A stretch of DNA of 64,000 nt from Paramecium pentaurelia (lineage: Eukaryota; Ciliophora; Oligohymenophorea; Peniculida; Parameciidae), in the NCBI GenBank assembly GCA_905183005.1, contig CAJJDO010000037.1, positions 245,140 through 309,139 of the forward strand, in the 5' to 3' direction. Made by a program: the position numbers and the translations under genes. The notes beneath the pieces were generated by a model. It searched no databases. It saw nothing but the letters and a program-made list of their open reading frames with translations, and was not told the origin of the DNA. Every line of letters starts with the position of its first letter. The first letter of the stretch is position 1. Shown one piece after another: positions 1 to 13,850 of the stretch.

Positions 1-3000
1 AGAATAGATTAATAATTTAGTTATTTAAATATGAAAAATTTGGTTGAAATGAATATAACAAAATGGGTAAATCATATAAAATCATTTACAGAAGAATCTG
101 AGAATCTAAGTAAAGAACCCTTCATATAAATTAATATTGTTATATAATAAATAGTTCGTAAGAAAACAGTATTACATAAGTAATCTACATTTGGAGAAGA
201 AAGATATATGATTTTTGAACCAACCAGATAATAAATTATATAGGCATTAGTCAATCCTATTTAATTTATAAAAGATACTGTCTCATAAGTTAAGAAAGTT
301 GAAAATGATATAATGCCTTTAATAGATATTGGATAAGCATTATCTGTACAAATGGAATAGATTTCTCATCATTTTGATATTGCAATTGAATAAATTGTTA
401 CTTTTATAGATAATGCTATGAAATTACCAAATTTAATTTTAGATTAATTCAATGAATTCTCTTATTTATATACTAAGAGTTAAAGTCATTTGATGAAAAG
501 ATTATTTGGAGATTCAAAGGAAAAACCTGCTATTACATATATAGAATTGGATAAAATTAAAGAAAAATTAAATTATTATTTATAAACAATTTTTAGTATT
601 GAAAGATTATGTATAGATGAAAAGAATTTTTCATTTTTTTAAGTAAAAACAAAATAAGCAAAATTAACTTTAATTTAAAAGTCTCAAGAAATTATTAATG
701 GAATATTGAATAGATTAAGTGAAGTCTTAACTGATAATATATCAAGAATTAGTAAATTATATTAAGATATGTGTGAAAGAATATTGGAAGAACCTAAAGA
801 GGAACATGAGATGGTTTAATTAAAGAATTTTATAGCTGAAACTGAAGTAAATCTAGCTAAATTAGCAAATGAAGTAAATATGTTATTCTAAACATTGGAT
901 TTATTACATTAATATTAATATTAATATGATAATAAAGAAATTGAAAATTTATGGTTTTTAAAACAATGGCCAGCTGAAATAAGAATAGCTTTAGTTGAAG
1001 GATAAAGGAATGTTCATTTAAAAGAGACAAAATTCACAGAGAAATTAGATTAAGAGAAGGAATTATTCATAAGAGAATTGTTAGTATTAGAGAATTAAGT
1101 TGAAGAGATTAAATTTTATGAAGATTATAGTTAAGTAAAAACTTATGCATAAAATGTGATGGGATTAAAAGAGAAAATAAATAATTATTAAGATAAGGTA
1201 AGATCATTTAATGATAGAGAAAATCTATTCAAATAGCCTTTAAGTGATTATGATGACTTAATCAAAATCAAATAGGATTTTGAGCCATTTTATAAAATTT
1301 GGGATTTAGCTATAGAATTTGATATAGATAAATAAGAATGGTATTAAGGTTAATTCATGAAACTTTAGTACTCATAAATTGAAAGAAAAATGATATAATA
1401 TTATTAAAAAGAAACTTTGATATTATTAAAGTATTTTTAGGATCAATCAAATGATAAGGCTTTGAGATTATTAAATGATTTGAAGAAGGATTTAGACAAA
1501 TTTAAGGAAGTAATGTGGCTAATTGAATTTTTGAATTGTGAGGCAATATAAAAGAAACCAAAAATTTGGGATGAAATCTATGCTATATGTGGTTATTTGG
1601 GTGATGATATTACTCTTAATCAATTATTAGAACATAATTATTTATAATTTAAGATTTAGATAGAAGATATATCTAAGAAAGCTACTTATTCATATGATAT
1701 TGAAAAAAGACTAAATGCAGTAGTTGATAAGTGTAAGGAAATCAAAATTGAATTCATAAAGAATTCCAATATTATGAAGATTGATGAAACCTAAATATTA
1801 TTAGATGAATAATTGAATACTATTCTATTATTGAAATAAAGTCCTTATGTTGTAATGGATAAAGCTATAGTAGTAGAAAGGAAGATTATTCTCATTTAAG
1901 ATACTTTAGAAAATTGGAGAACCACTTAAAAAGGATACATTTACTTATAACCTATATTTTAATCAGAAGATATAAGAAAAAAATTACCATAAGAAAAAAA
2001 TAAATTTGATTTTATTGATAGGTTTTGGAAATAGATTACTGAAAACTTTTAAAAAGATCCATTAGTATGGGAAAATATTGAAAATGAAAGATATAAATAA
2101 GAGAGCAAACATTGTAATGATTTATTAGATTATATATTGAAAGGGCTTAGTAATTACTTAGAATAAAAAAGAAAGGTATTCCCTAGATTCTTTTTTTTAT
2201 CTGATGATGGACTCCTAGAAATTTTAGCTTAAACTAAAGAACCTTTACTTATTAATAGACATATTTAAAAGTGTTATGAAGGAATATATGAATTATTATT
2301 TGATGAAAATAATGAAAATATTTTGAATATCATATCTCCAGAAAAAGATATTATTAATTTATATAAATCATGCAATGTTATTGAAAATGATAAATATGGT
2401 AATGTTGAAAAATGGTTGCAAGAATTTGATCAAATTATAATAGAAACAATCAAAAGAATTATGAAAGAATGTGCATAAGATACTGATAAATAGTGGTATT
2501 TAAAATGGCCATCATAATGTGTTTAAACAATGACACAAGTTAAATGGACTTCATCTATAGAATAAGCATTAATTTCTTAAATTTCTTTAGAGAATGTATT
2601 ACATTAAATTAAATAACAAATTAAAAATCTTGTTTAAATTTTATAATAGAAAAATCTAAATATCTATTAAAGAATCCAAATTAGTTAAATAATAATATTA
2701 TTAGTTCATAATAGAACTTAAACTGAAAGTTTATGTAAAATTGAATCCTTAAAAGAGACTGATTTTAATTGGTTAATCAATTTAAGATTCTATGATGAAA
2801 AGATTCTAAGAGTTTCATTGTTATCATGTAATATACAATATGGATTTGAATATTATGGTTTAACATAAAGATTAGTCATTACACCATTAACTGATAGATG
2901 TTATAGAACACTTATTATGGCATTTTAAAATAATTATGGAGGTGCTCCTGAAGGTCCTGCAGGAACTGGTAAAACAGAAACAGTTAAAGATTTAGCTAAA

Positions 3001-6000
3001 TGTTTAGGAATTTAGTGTATAGTTTTTAATTGTTCAGAAGGCTTAAATGTAATGTCTATGAGTAAATTCTTTAAAGGATTAATATGTTGTGGAGCTTGGT
3101 GTTGTTTTGATGAATTTAATAGAATTGATTTAGAAGTATTATCAGTAGTTGCTTAATAAATTATTATAATTTAATAAGGTATAAAAGAATAGAAAAAGAT
3201 GATATATTTTGAAACAGATGAATACTTTTTAAATAAATCATGCTAAATTAATATTACAATGAATCCAGGTTATGTAGGTAGATATGAGTTGCCAGATAAT
3301 CTTAAAATACTCTTTAGACCATGTGCAATGATTTAACCAGATTATTAATTGATCACTGAAATCTTTTTATATTCTATTGGATTCTAATAAGCAAATTATT
3401 TATCAAATAAGATTATTATAGCATTACAATTATCATAAGAATAATTATCAACATAAGATCATTATGATTTTGGGATGAGATCTTTGAAGTCTGTATTATT
3501 AACTATTTCATAAATTGATAATGAAGATGAAGAAATTAAATGTATCTAAGCATTAATGAATGTAAATTTAGGAAAGTTAATTAATTAGGATATTTAATTA
3601 TTTAATTCAATTATTTAAGATTTATTCCCTAATAGCAATATTGAATAATAATATAATACATAAGGTTTATCTGATGTTTGTTTAAGTTTAAAACTTGATG
3701 CAAATTCAGATTTCATTAAAAAATGCATTTAGATGGAATAATTGATGGATGTAAGACATGGTATAATGATAATTGGAGAAACAATGAGTGGAAAATCATA
3801 ATTGATTAATGTGTTAGCATATAAACATAATTATATAGTACATAAGATAAATCCTAAGGCTCTATTAATTGATTAATTATTTGGAAAATTGGATAGAAAT
3901 ACAAAATAATTTTATGATGGAGTTATACCCATAATATTTAGATAATAGATTAATTAACTTATAGTTTTTGATGGACCAGTAGATACATAATGGGTAGAAA
4001 ATTTGAATACAGTTTTGGATGATAATAAAAAATTATGTTTAACATCTGGAGAAATAATTAGATTATATGATAAGACATAAATTATCTTTGAAACATCTGA
4101 TTTATAATAAGCATCTCCAGCAACAGTTACTAGATGTGGAATGTTATTTATGGAATAATTGTAATGGAGAGTAATTTTGGATAATTAAAATTTTAATGAT
4201 ACTATGTAAAAGAAAGCATTATGGTTATTTGATTGTACATTAGGTTTTTTATAAGGTAAATATTATGTACCATGTACAGATGTCCAATTAGTTTAATAAT
4301 CTTTAAATATGATGAAAACATTTAATTATAGAAATGAAGATTAACAAATAAATGTATTATTATTTTGTATTTTATGGGTTATTGGAGGAATATGTGATGA
4401 AAATCAAAGAAAGACTTTAAATTCTATGATTATGAAATTGATTACAGCCTCGAATGATGTAATCTAATAATTCTCTATTAAAAATCAATATTAATATGAA
4501 CCATAGGCATTACATTTAAGATTTATGGAACCTGTTAATAAACCAAATTTATATGATTTCTACTTTGATGTCAATAAAAATTGTTGGCTATTTTGGAATG
4601 TAGATTCTCAATAATCATAAATTAATTAATCAAAATCATTTGATAATCTTTATATAAAATGTATAGACACAATAAAAACTCAATTTTGGATTAATTAAAG
4701 TCTTTAATAAAAAATTAATTTAATTTTGATTGGATAAACTGGATCTGGTAAAACAATCTAAATTTAATAGACAAGATAATATTTTTAGAACCATGCTTAA
4801 TTATAATTGACATTTAGTGGATAAACATAAATCAATTATATATAATAATTGATTGAAAATAAGATTAGTTAAAGAAGATGTAAAGGACATTATGGTCCTG
4901 AAGAAAATAAAGCAGTTTGTTCAGTTTTTATTGATGATTTATCTATGAATGAATAACCAAATGAATTAATTAGATAGCATATTGATACAAATGGATGGTA
5001 TGATATAGAAACAAAAGAATTCAAACATCTTGAAGATACTATGTATATTTGTGCCACTTAAAAATAAGTCAATCAAAGATTTATGAGACATTTCATGTTA
5101 TTATATGTTCCATAGTATTCTCATGAATCTTTAATAAAAATATTTAATTCATTAAATTAATGGATATTAAATTAATGGGGTTAAAAACAATTAGTAAATA
5201 ATGCAATAATAAAAATGAGTAATCTAATTGTTAATAGTACAATAAGATTATTTAATTTTGTTAAATAAGAGTATTTAGCAACACCTTCTAAATGCCATTA
5301 CATTTTTAATTTAAGAGATGTTTGGAAAGTTTTTAAAGGAATATATTTAGGAGATGTAAGGACAATATAAAAAGATAGAGATTTAGTTAATTTATGGTAG
5401 AATGAATGTCAAAGAGTATTTTCAGATAGGATGATAGAGAATGAAAAATTCAATCAAATGCTATTAGATTTAATATAATAAAATATGAAAAAAAATTATG
5501 AATTTAAGTAATTATATTATACAAACATTATTCCAATTACAATTGAAAATTAGAATTATACAAAGATTTACACTAGTGTTGATCAATAAGTTTTAAGAGA
5601 ATATTTGAATTCTAAACTTGATGAATATTAAAAGATAATTTAAGATAATAACATAGTCTTATTTGAATATGCTATAAATCATATAATTAGAATTATTAGA
5701 GGATTAGAATTTGGAAATATGCTTTTAATTGGATTAACTGGTAGTGGTAGATAATCACTTTCAAATTTGAGTTCATATATATTATATGGTAAAGAAATGA
5801 ATAATTATACAAATGATAAAGATGAATTATAATCTATTATAAGATAAGCAGGATTAGAATTAAAAAATACAATAATATATGCTAATTGCAATTAAATAAA
5901 TAATTTTAATTTAGAATAAATCTGTAATCTTATAAATTTTGGTGAAATGTAGAATTTATATACAACAGAAGATAAAATGAAATTAATAGAAGATTTAAAT

Positions 6001-9000
6001 GAATATCATATGAATTATCTTTAATTTGTTAAATAGACACATCAAAATTTACACTTTATTTTAAGTATAAATCCAAATGGTGAATAATTTAGAAATAGGA
6101 TTCGATTATTTCCTACTTTAATTAATAATACAACTATTGATTGGTTTACAGAATGGCCATAAGAAGCATTAATAGAAACATAATAATAATATGACATAGA
6201 TGTATTAAATGTATTTAGTATTATAAAGAAAGAAAGTTAATAATATTGTAAACAAATAAAAAATCAATAACCATATCTTTAAATTTATTAACCTTATTTT
6301 TTAGAATTCTTAAAATAATATAAAGTTTTATATTCATAAAAATAGAAAGAAACAGATAAATTTATTTAAAGATATACACATGGTGTTGACAAGATCTTAT
6401 AAACAGAATCAGATGTTACATTAATGAAAGCAACTTTATAAGAGTTACATCCAAAATTACATAAATTAACTCTTGAAAATTCTCATTTACTTATTAATCT
6501 ATAAAAAAAACAGAAAGAAGCAGATTTAAAGAAATAGTAATGTGAATAAGAAGAATATGAATGCACTTAAGAAAAATTAAAAGCTGATCAATTAAAATAA
6601 GAGTGTTAAGATGAATTGGATAAAGTTTTACCAATATTAGCAGCAGCTACATCTGCATTAGAGAAAATCACAAATGAAGATATGATTTAATTGAAATCTT
6701 TCTAGAAACCACCTTTAGCTGTCTCATTAGTCATGGAAGGAATGTGTTATATATTTGATGAATAAGTAAAGTGGAAACAAAAGGAACCTGGATCTTAAGA
6801 AAAAGTATAAGATTTTTGGGAACATGCAAAAAAGAATTTACTTAATGATAAATTAATTAAAAGAGTCAGAGATTTCAAAGAGGAATAAATAAAAGCTATA
6901 ACTCCTGCTAGAATTTAAAAGATTAAGGGACTTCAATTTGATGATAAAGTATTTAATGCATCCAAGGCTGCAGGAAATTTAAGTTTATGGATTAAAGCTG
7001 TTGTTGATACATTTGAAGCTTATCTAATTGTTGATCCTAAATAAATTCTATTAAAAAATGCTATTTAGTAATTATAAATTACTGAATTAGCATTAAAGGA
7101 AAAGATAGATGCTTTAAAAGAAATCTTAAGATTTTTAAATGTACTTCAAAATGATTACAATTAAGCTAAATTAGAAAAAGATTAATTATAAGAAGATGTT
7201 AATAAATGTTAAATATAACTTGAAAGAGCAGAAAAATTAATTAGTGGATTAATTTAAGAAAAAGATAGTTGGAGACAAAAAGCAAATCAATATAAATAAA
7301 ATAAATAATTTTTATAAGGTGATTGCATATTATCTAGTGCAATTATTACATTTTTTGGACCATTTCCCCTTGGATTTAGAGAATCTATTTTAGAATAACT
7401 TAAAATCGAATTATAGAATATAACATTTAGTTCCAATTTTTCATTATTAAATACTCTATGTAATCAAATAATAGTTGGATAATGGATTAATTAAATGAAA
7501 TTACCTAACGATTAATTATCTATTGATAATGCTATAATCATATAAAATTCAACTAAATGGGTTTTATTAATTGATCCTTAAAATTAAGGATCTTAATGGT
7601 TATTAATGTGGAATGAAAAATTAAATTCTAAATTTAATTTTGAAAATTGTATGTAGATTGGTCATCCAGTATTATTGTAAGAACCTGATGAAAGCTAAAT
7701 TCCATTCCCATGTGGTACTTATGCAAAATTAAATGATAAAAAGATTGAAATGCATCCAGATTTTAGACTTTTTATATAAAGTAAAAATCCCTTATACAGT
7801 CCAGAAATTTGTATTCACTTGAAATTTATTAATTTTGAAGTAACTTAAGAAGGATTGGAAGATTTCTTATTAAATTATATTGTAAGTGTGGAAGAACCTT
7901 AAAAAGAAGAAATTAGATAAAAGAATATAAGGGATTATTATGAAAATAAAAATAAATAACAATAAACAGAGGATTCAATACTAAAATTATTACATGGAAC
8001 ACATGGTAATATTTTGGAAGATGAAACTTTGATTCTAACTTTATAGAAATCAAAAAATGAATAAATAGAAATAGAAGATAAATTAAAAAAAGCAGAAAAT
8101 GACAAAGAAACTTTTTAAAAGATATCAAATTAATACAAGAATATCACGAAAAAGATTTCTATTATATATTTAGTTATTAGAGATTTATAGAAATTGGAAT
8201 TTGTTTATGTTTGGTCTTTAGAAAAAATAATTCAACTTTTTGATTAATCAATTAAAGCTTTTAAATCTGTTTCTCAAAATTAATAATTAGAGAAAAATAA
8301 ATTTATGTTTCAGCATTTTACAAAATTACTTTATACTTTTATATGTTAATCACTCTTAGAAAAAGATAAACTTACATTTACTACTATGTTATTCCTTAAA
8401 ATCTTATTAATTGAAAATATTATTACTCAAGAGGAGATTAATTTCTTACTCAATTAACATACTAATTATACTTTAATTTAGAGTTCTACTTCATGTCCTG
8501 AATATCTAACATAATAATAATGGAATTAATTAAATGATTATGCCTTTTAATTTAAAAATCATTAAATAGTTCAAAAATTAACTAGTCATTATTTTGAATT
8601 TATAAATAAGAATTATGATTTAGATCTTAAACCATTTCATTTATTAATAATAACTAAAATAATTAAACCATATTAATTCATATTTTAACTACATTAAACT
8701 ATTGAATTTTATCTTGGATAACATTTTACAATTATTCCATAATTTAATATTTAACCTTTATAAATTTAACCAAATACTCCAATATTATTTATATTATCTT
8801 CTGGATCAGATCCATTAAACTTTATTTTAAGAGAAGCTGGATCAGAAAAAATCAAATTGTAAACGTTATCATTAGGATAAGGTTAAAATTAAATAGCTGA
8901 ATTAGGTATCTAAAAAGCAATTGAAGAAAATTAATGGATTATTTTATAAAATTTACATTTAGCCAAAAGTTTTATAAGATCAATTGAATAAATATATGAA

Positions 9001-10395
9001 AATTAATTGTAATAAATATAAAAGGATTCAAAATTTAGATTATTTTTAACAACAAATCCAATTGATACATTTTCAATTAAATTATTATAGAAATGTGAAA
9101 AATTTACATTTGAATATCCAAAAGGATATAAAAATAATTTATTAAGAATATATTCATCTATTGAAGAAAAGAAATTTAATGAAAAACCATTATAATTCAA
9201 ATGTTAATTATATGGTTTGGCATAATTTCATGCAATAGTTTTAGAAAGAAGAAAGTTTGGAAATATAGGATGGAATTGTTATTATGATTTTTCTTAAGCT
9301 GATTTAGAAATTTCATAAAAGTAATTATTAGATTATGATACAGAAGGATTGAAATATTTAATAAGTGAATTGAATTATGGAGGAAGAGTAATTGATAATA
9401 ATGATAGATTATTACTTAAAATATTGTTAGATAAATATTTAACTGTTGAAGATTCTGAATATCCAATGATGTTAAATGATTATCTAGATTAGATTAATGC
9501 ATTATCATATTAAGATGATAATCAATTATTTGGTTTACACTTAAATGCTTAAATAAATTAAAAGATAAATGAAACAAATGAATTAAATGGAAAGTTATGC
9601 AATATTAGTAGTATATTAAATATAAATGATTAAGAAGAATAACTTAAATTATTGATTTCTACTATTTCTTTAAATGTTCTATAATATGATCATTTAGAAC
9701 ATCAATATACTACTCCTTTAAATACAATATTGATATAAGAATGTTGTAGATTTAATAAATTAATAATTCAAATAAAAAATGATTTAGAATTTATTTTAAA
9801 ATCACTTGATGGATTAGAAGTTATGAATTAAGAAATGGAACAAATATGTTATAATCTTTTATCAGGAGTAATTCCATCTAGTTGGTTATAAAAATCATAT
9901 TTTACAACCAGTAATCTAATTAATTTTGTTTAAAATTTATAAGAAAGAATCAAATATTTTTAGAAATGGATTGATAATGGAATTCCAGAATTAGTAAATA
10001 TTTCTTATTTTTTCTATCCTTAAACATTTTTAACAGGTGTTAAATAAGATTATGCAAGAAAGAATTCTATTCCAGTTGATACCTTGAATTTTGAATTCAA
10101 AATTTGTAATCATAATTTTGAAGGTTATTTAATTGAAGGATTGTTATTTGATTAATGTTAATGGGATGAAGAATAACAAAATATTGTTGAACCATAAATA
10201 AATGTATTATATTCATAAGTTCCTCTTATATCCATCAACCTAACCACTCAATTATAATAATATCAAGAGTATTTACAAATTCCAGTTTATAGTACTAAAA
10301 GTAGAAATAAGAAGATAATGGATATCCCATTAAAAACTAATGAATCACCAGAATTTTGGATTATTAGAGGAGTGGCCATTATTTGTTCAAACTGA
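1..10395 (+). CDS. Axonemal dynein heavy chain, 3' part (5' end outside window)
   Basis: Open in frame 1 from the first base to the TGA at 10393-10395, giving 3464 residues. Dynein heavy chains are the ATP-driven motors that slide ciliary microtubules. Visible in order: linker region; AAA1 P-loop GPAGTGKTET near 2956-2985; AAA2 GETMSGKS near 3775; AAA3 GQTGSGKT at 4732-4755; AAA4 GLTGSGRQS near 5731, where Arg replaces the Walker Lys, as is common in axonemal chains. A stalk coiled coil with the microtubule-binding tip lies at about 6420-7310, followed by AAA5, AAA6 and a C-terminus with WIIRGVAII. The family usually has 4000-4600 residues and AAA1 here is only about 985 codons from the edge, so some 500-1000 N-terminal residues are missing. 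The AAA1 signature suggests a single-headed inner-arm type, but the isoform is not settled. No intron is needed to keep the frame. Confidence 0.95.
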
Positions 10396-10459
10396 ATATT
10401 GATATAATATTATTTAATTAATTGTTAAATACAATATGCATTTCTAAAGAAGAGGAATT

Positions 10460-11999
10460 ATGAATTATTCTTACTCTCTTGGAGATATTGTTGGACGTGG
10501 ATTCAGTTCAATTGTATACAAAGGAATAAATGATCTTACTTAAGAAGAAGTAGCCATTAAGGTATATTAAATAAGTTAATCAGGTTATTTAAAGATAAAT
10601 AAGTGATTAAATACCACTTATTCAAAATGAAATAACAATACTTTCAAAATTGAAAGGAAATTATATACTCAAACTATATGATTATTTTTACACTAAAAAC
10701 AACATTTATATAATAACTGAATTATGCAAATAGGGAGATTTATAATCATATATAAAGAAACACGGTAAATTAAATTCAAATATTGCTATACAAATTATAA
10801 TTTAAATTATATATGGCATCGCATCTATGTAATCAGAAAGTAAATCATATTTAATATAATAAGACATAATTCATAGAGATTTAAAACCATAAAACATACT
10901 AATATCTGATAATACTATAAGAATAGCAGATTTTGGATTTGCAAAATAAATGTCACAATTAGGATCTGAAATGAATGTTGGAACTCCTTTATATATGAGT
11001 CCTGAAACTTTAATAAGAAATTAATATCATTTAAAAAGTGACATTTGGAGTTTTGGTGTAATGGCTTATGAAATATTATTTGGTATTCCTCCTTGGAGTG
11101 CTTAAAATGAGAGAGATTTAATTTATGAAATAACAAGAAATTAAGTTAATATTCCAGATATACCAGAAATACCTGAATATATAAAACAATTAATTCAAAC
11201 TTGTTTGGTTTTTGATTTAAATTATCGATCCAGCATATCTGATATCCTTAATAGTAGATTATTCGTTAAACAATAGAAAAAAAATAATTTTAAAACTGTA
11301 AAAGTTGATAGATTGGCCGCTCCTGTTATTCCAAAAATTACAAAAACAGATTCTGACTAATTTATCATAATTGATAATACAATACAAGGATATTAGAATT
11401 ATTTTAATGTAATTAAATTCATTTTATCTGAAAATTACAAATTGATTTCACCTTGGTTAAAAGAGAAATTATGTATATTATCAGCAAAACATTTGACTAT
11501 TTTATCAGCAGCACTTATTAATTTAATTTCTTCTGATTCAAATAATGGAGAAAATAAAATAAAATAATAAGGATTAGATTAAGTCTGTTAAGATAACTCA
11601 AAAATTTAATTAATTTTTTAGAATCAATTAAATAAGGTTAGTAGTATTCCTGAATTTTCTAATGATATTATAAAATATGATTAAGAATTTTCTCGTTTAA
11701 TAAATAATTTAACTAAAGAAGGATTATTATCTTATATTAAATTAAGTATTTAAGAGTTGAATCATGATTTATATACAAAAATAAAACTTTAGAATGTGAT
11801 ATAATATACAAAAGAGTTGTAAATTTTGAAAACATTATCGCAATATTATGAAATTTTATATAAATATGGATTATTGCCTTAATTTAATTAAAATGATTTA
11901 CTATAATTTTTAGATTAAATAACTCATAATTCAAAATATCTTATTGAATATAGACATTTTTTAGAATTAAGATATGAAATTAAATAAATTTTGAAATGA
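10460..11999 (+). CDS. ULK/ATG1-like Ser/Thr protein kinase
   Basis: 497 residues after removing introns 10562-10583 (22 nt) and 10840-10863 (24 nt). The second intron is a multiple of three, and splicing it restores the catalytic loop to SENIIHRDLKPQN. The kinase domain fills the first ~265 residues: Gly loop VGRGFSSIVYKG, VAIK lysine, HRDLKPQN, DFGFA and GTPLYMSPE. DFGFA with this activation segment is typical of the ULK/ATG1/Fused group, which acts in autophagy initiation or ciliary signalling. The C-terminal ~230 residues are Lys/Asn/Gln-rich with no domain I recognise. It starts 64 bp after the dynein stop on the same strand. All catalytic residues are present, so it should be active. 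ULK3- or Fused-like assignment is open. Confidence 0.85.
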
Positions 12000-12031
12000 T
12001 ATTACTTTATGTATTAATAAAATATAAGTAA

Positions 12032-12816
12032 TCAAAAGAATCTTTTTTAATATTCATCTTTAATTTTTTTTGCATTTCTTAGACTTCCTAATAATTGTGT
12101 AACAATATCTTCTTTCTTTTTATTATTTTAAGTATTGAGATATTTAGTATTTATAACTGATTAAAGAGGAGACTATAGTTAAACCTTATTTAAAATTTAT
12201 GAATTTTTTCTGATTAGATTATGTGCATTATCTCTAATTTAATAGTATAAAAATAATACATCAATTAAATAATTTGTTTTCCATCTTTTGTATTGGAATT
12301 ATTATTATTTTCTATAATATATTGACTTTCAGCTAATTAAATAGTTGTAGACTATTTATGAATTGGTTGATCTTTTTTAATACATTATTAAGATTTAGTA
12401 TTTCGTTATTTATGTTTTTATGGAGTAATTAATTCGCAAATATCTAGTTGTTATTGTTGATCTATATTATTCAATTTACAAGAAGATCTAAATTCAGTTT
12501 GATATTCAGATAAATAGGGTTATTTATAGTCATTTTTTAAAGTTTCTTATCGAGAATTGCTTTATTCAATAGATTTAAAATGTTCAGTTTGACTGAATTT
12601 AGTAGCTGATTATGATTCATATTTATGTTAAACAGATTTATTAATTGATTTGTTTAATGATTTTTATCGGACTTTTTCAATAATTCTATTGGCTATTGTT
12701 TCTGCTTCTTTCTCAACATCTGTAGATATGTTTTCTTTCATGAAAATATCACCACTTATTTTATAATCTTTATCATCTAGTTTTAAGTCAAATTACAAAC
12801 GGCCATTTATTTACAT
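12032..12816 (-). CDS. Uncharacterised acidic/Gln-rich protein
   Basis: 252 residues with one 26-nt intron at 12234-12259; splicing joins the two open frames exactly. The N-terminus contains a short alpha-helical acidic stretch (TDVEKEAETIANRI), the middle is Gln/Ser/Lys-rich and low in complexity, and the C-terminus reads VTQLLGSLRNAKK. No family is recognised and there is no signal peptide or membrane segment. The start was chosen as the only ATG that keeps the frame; it lies 24 bp from the start of the divergent cytidylyltransferase gene. Convergent with the kinase upstream (32 bp between stops). Confidence 0.65.
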
Positions 12817-12840
12817 AATTTTAATATTTTATTTATATAA

Positions 12841-13453
12841 ATGAACAAAGATGAAAAATAAGTACGTGTATATGCTGATGGAGTCTATGATATGTTTCAT
12901 TATGGACATGCACGTTAATTAGAATAATGCAAGAAGCTCTTTCCAAACACTTATTTGATAGTGGGAGTGTGTTCTTAAGAGGATGTTGAGAAATTCAAAG
13001 GAAAATCTGTAATGGATGGTTATCAAAGAACTGAAAGTGTTAAACATTGTAAATGGTAAGATTATATTTATATTTTTAAGGGCTGATGAAGTTATATATC
13101 CTGCTCCATGGATAATCGATGAGAAATTCCTAAATGATCATCGTATCGATTATGTTGCTCATGATGATATTCCATATACAACTGCTGATGTTGATGATGC
13201 ATATGCTTTATGCAAAAAACTTGGAAAATTCAAAGTAATATAAAGATACATCTATGAATAGGCAACAAAAAGAACTGAAGGTATATCAACTACTGATATT
13301 ATTGGAAAGATCTTAAAAGATAGACATAAATATTTAAAAAGGAATATTGAAAGAGGTATGAGTAGACAAGAATTGGGGATGGGATTATGGGAATATTATT
13401 AATTAAAATATGATTGGTTATTTTGCTAAAGAAGAAAAAGAAAGCAAGATTGA
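12841..13453 (+). CDS. Choline-phosphate cytidylyltransferase, catalytic domain only (truncated)
   Basis: 195 residues with a 25-nt intron at 13055-13079. CCT makes CDP-choline from CTP and phosphocholine, the rate-limiting step of the Kennedy pathway. The Rossmann-like core is intact: start of fold RVYADGVYDMFH, CTP motif HYGH, APW, HRIDYVAHDDIPY, and RTEGISTTDII. The usual protein has more than 320 residues; here the membrane-binding amphipathic helix and the tail are missing, because the frame ends 27 bp before the converging eL36 gene. The +1 frame just before the stop reads IGYFAKEEKESKID, which resembles the segment that follows the core in CCTs, so a frame disruption after about residue 165 is possible. 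Either a minimal enzyme or a decaying copy. Confidence 0.8.
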
Positions 13454-13480
13454 TTATATTGGTATAATGTATGTAATATA

Positions 13481-13813
13481 TCAATGTTTTGTTTATTATT
13501 ACTTTCTCATGGCTCTATAAAGATTTTAGACAAGTTCAATCTTTCTTTTTCCTCTTCTATTTGTACCCAATCTCTTAGCTGCCAATTTTCCTGCCTTCTT
13601 TAAATCTTTTGGTTGATTGGTTTTGAATAATTCAATAATTCTCTTTTCATATGGGCTCAATCCTGCTACTTCTTAGATGACTTTTCTGACAGAAAGCACT
13701 CTCTTACCTAATGTTCCTTTTCTTTATGATGGTCTTCTTCTTAATTGCTTCTTTGTTAAAGAGGATGTTATGAATCCTCTATTCAAACCAATTGCTATTC
13801 CTGTTCTGCCCAT
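13481..13813 (-). CDS. RPL36: 60S ribosomal protein eL36
   Basis: 110 residues, no intron, similar in length to eL36 elsewhere (about 100-105). It is a component of the large cytosolic ribosomal subunit. Family landmarks are visible: GLNRGF near the N-terminus, a basic stretch RRRPSQRKG, VIQEVAGLSPYEKRIIEL (the conserved core VREV.G..PYE.R..EL), and KRLGTNRRGKRK near the end. Strongly basic throughout, as expected for an rRNA-binding protein. A short Gln tail precedes the TGA. It lies 37 bp from the end of the PHD-finger gene on the same strand. Confidence 0.95.
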
Positions 13814-13850
13814 TTATTTTAAAAATGATATTTTTATTTTTAAATATTAA

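Noticed and set aside
1..10395. Hundreds of TAA/TAG codons that could mark a pseudogene
   Set aside because: Conserved dynein motifs continue through them in one frame and only TGA terminates genes throughout the window, as expected for the ciliate code.
13357..13430. Retained internal eliminated sequence (IES) in the cytidylyltransferase gene
   Set aside because: Several TA pairs exist, but no TA-bounded segment of usual size both restores the frame and has the expected end consensus.
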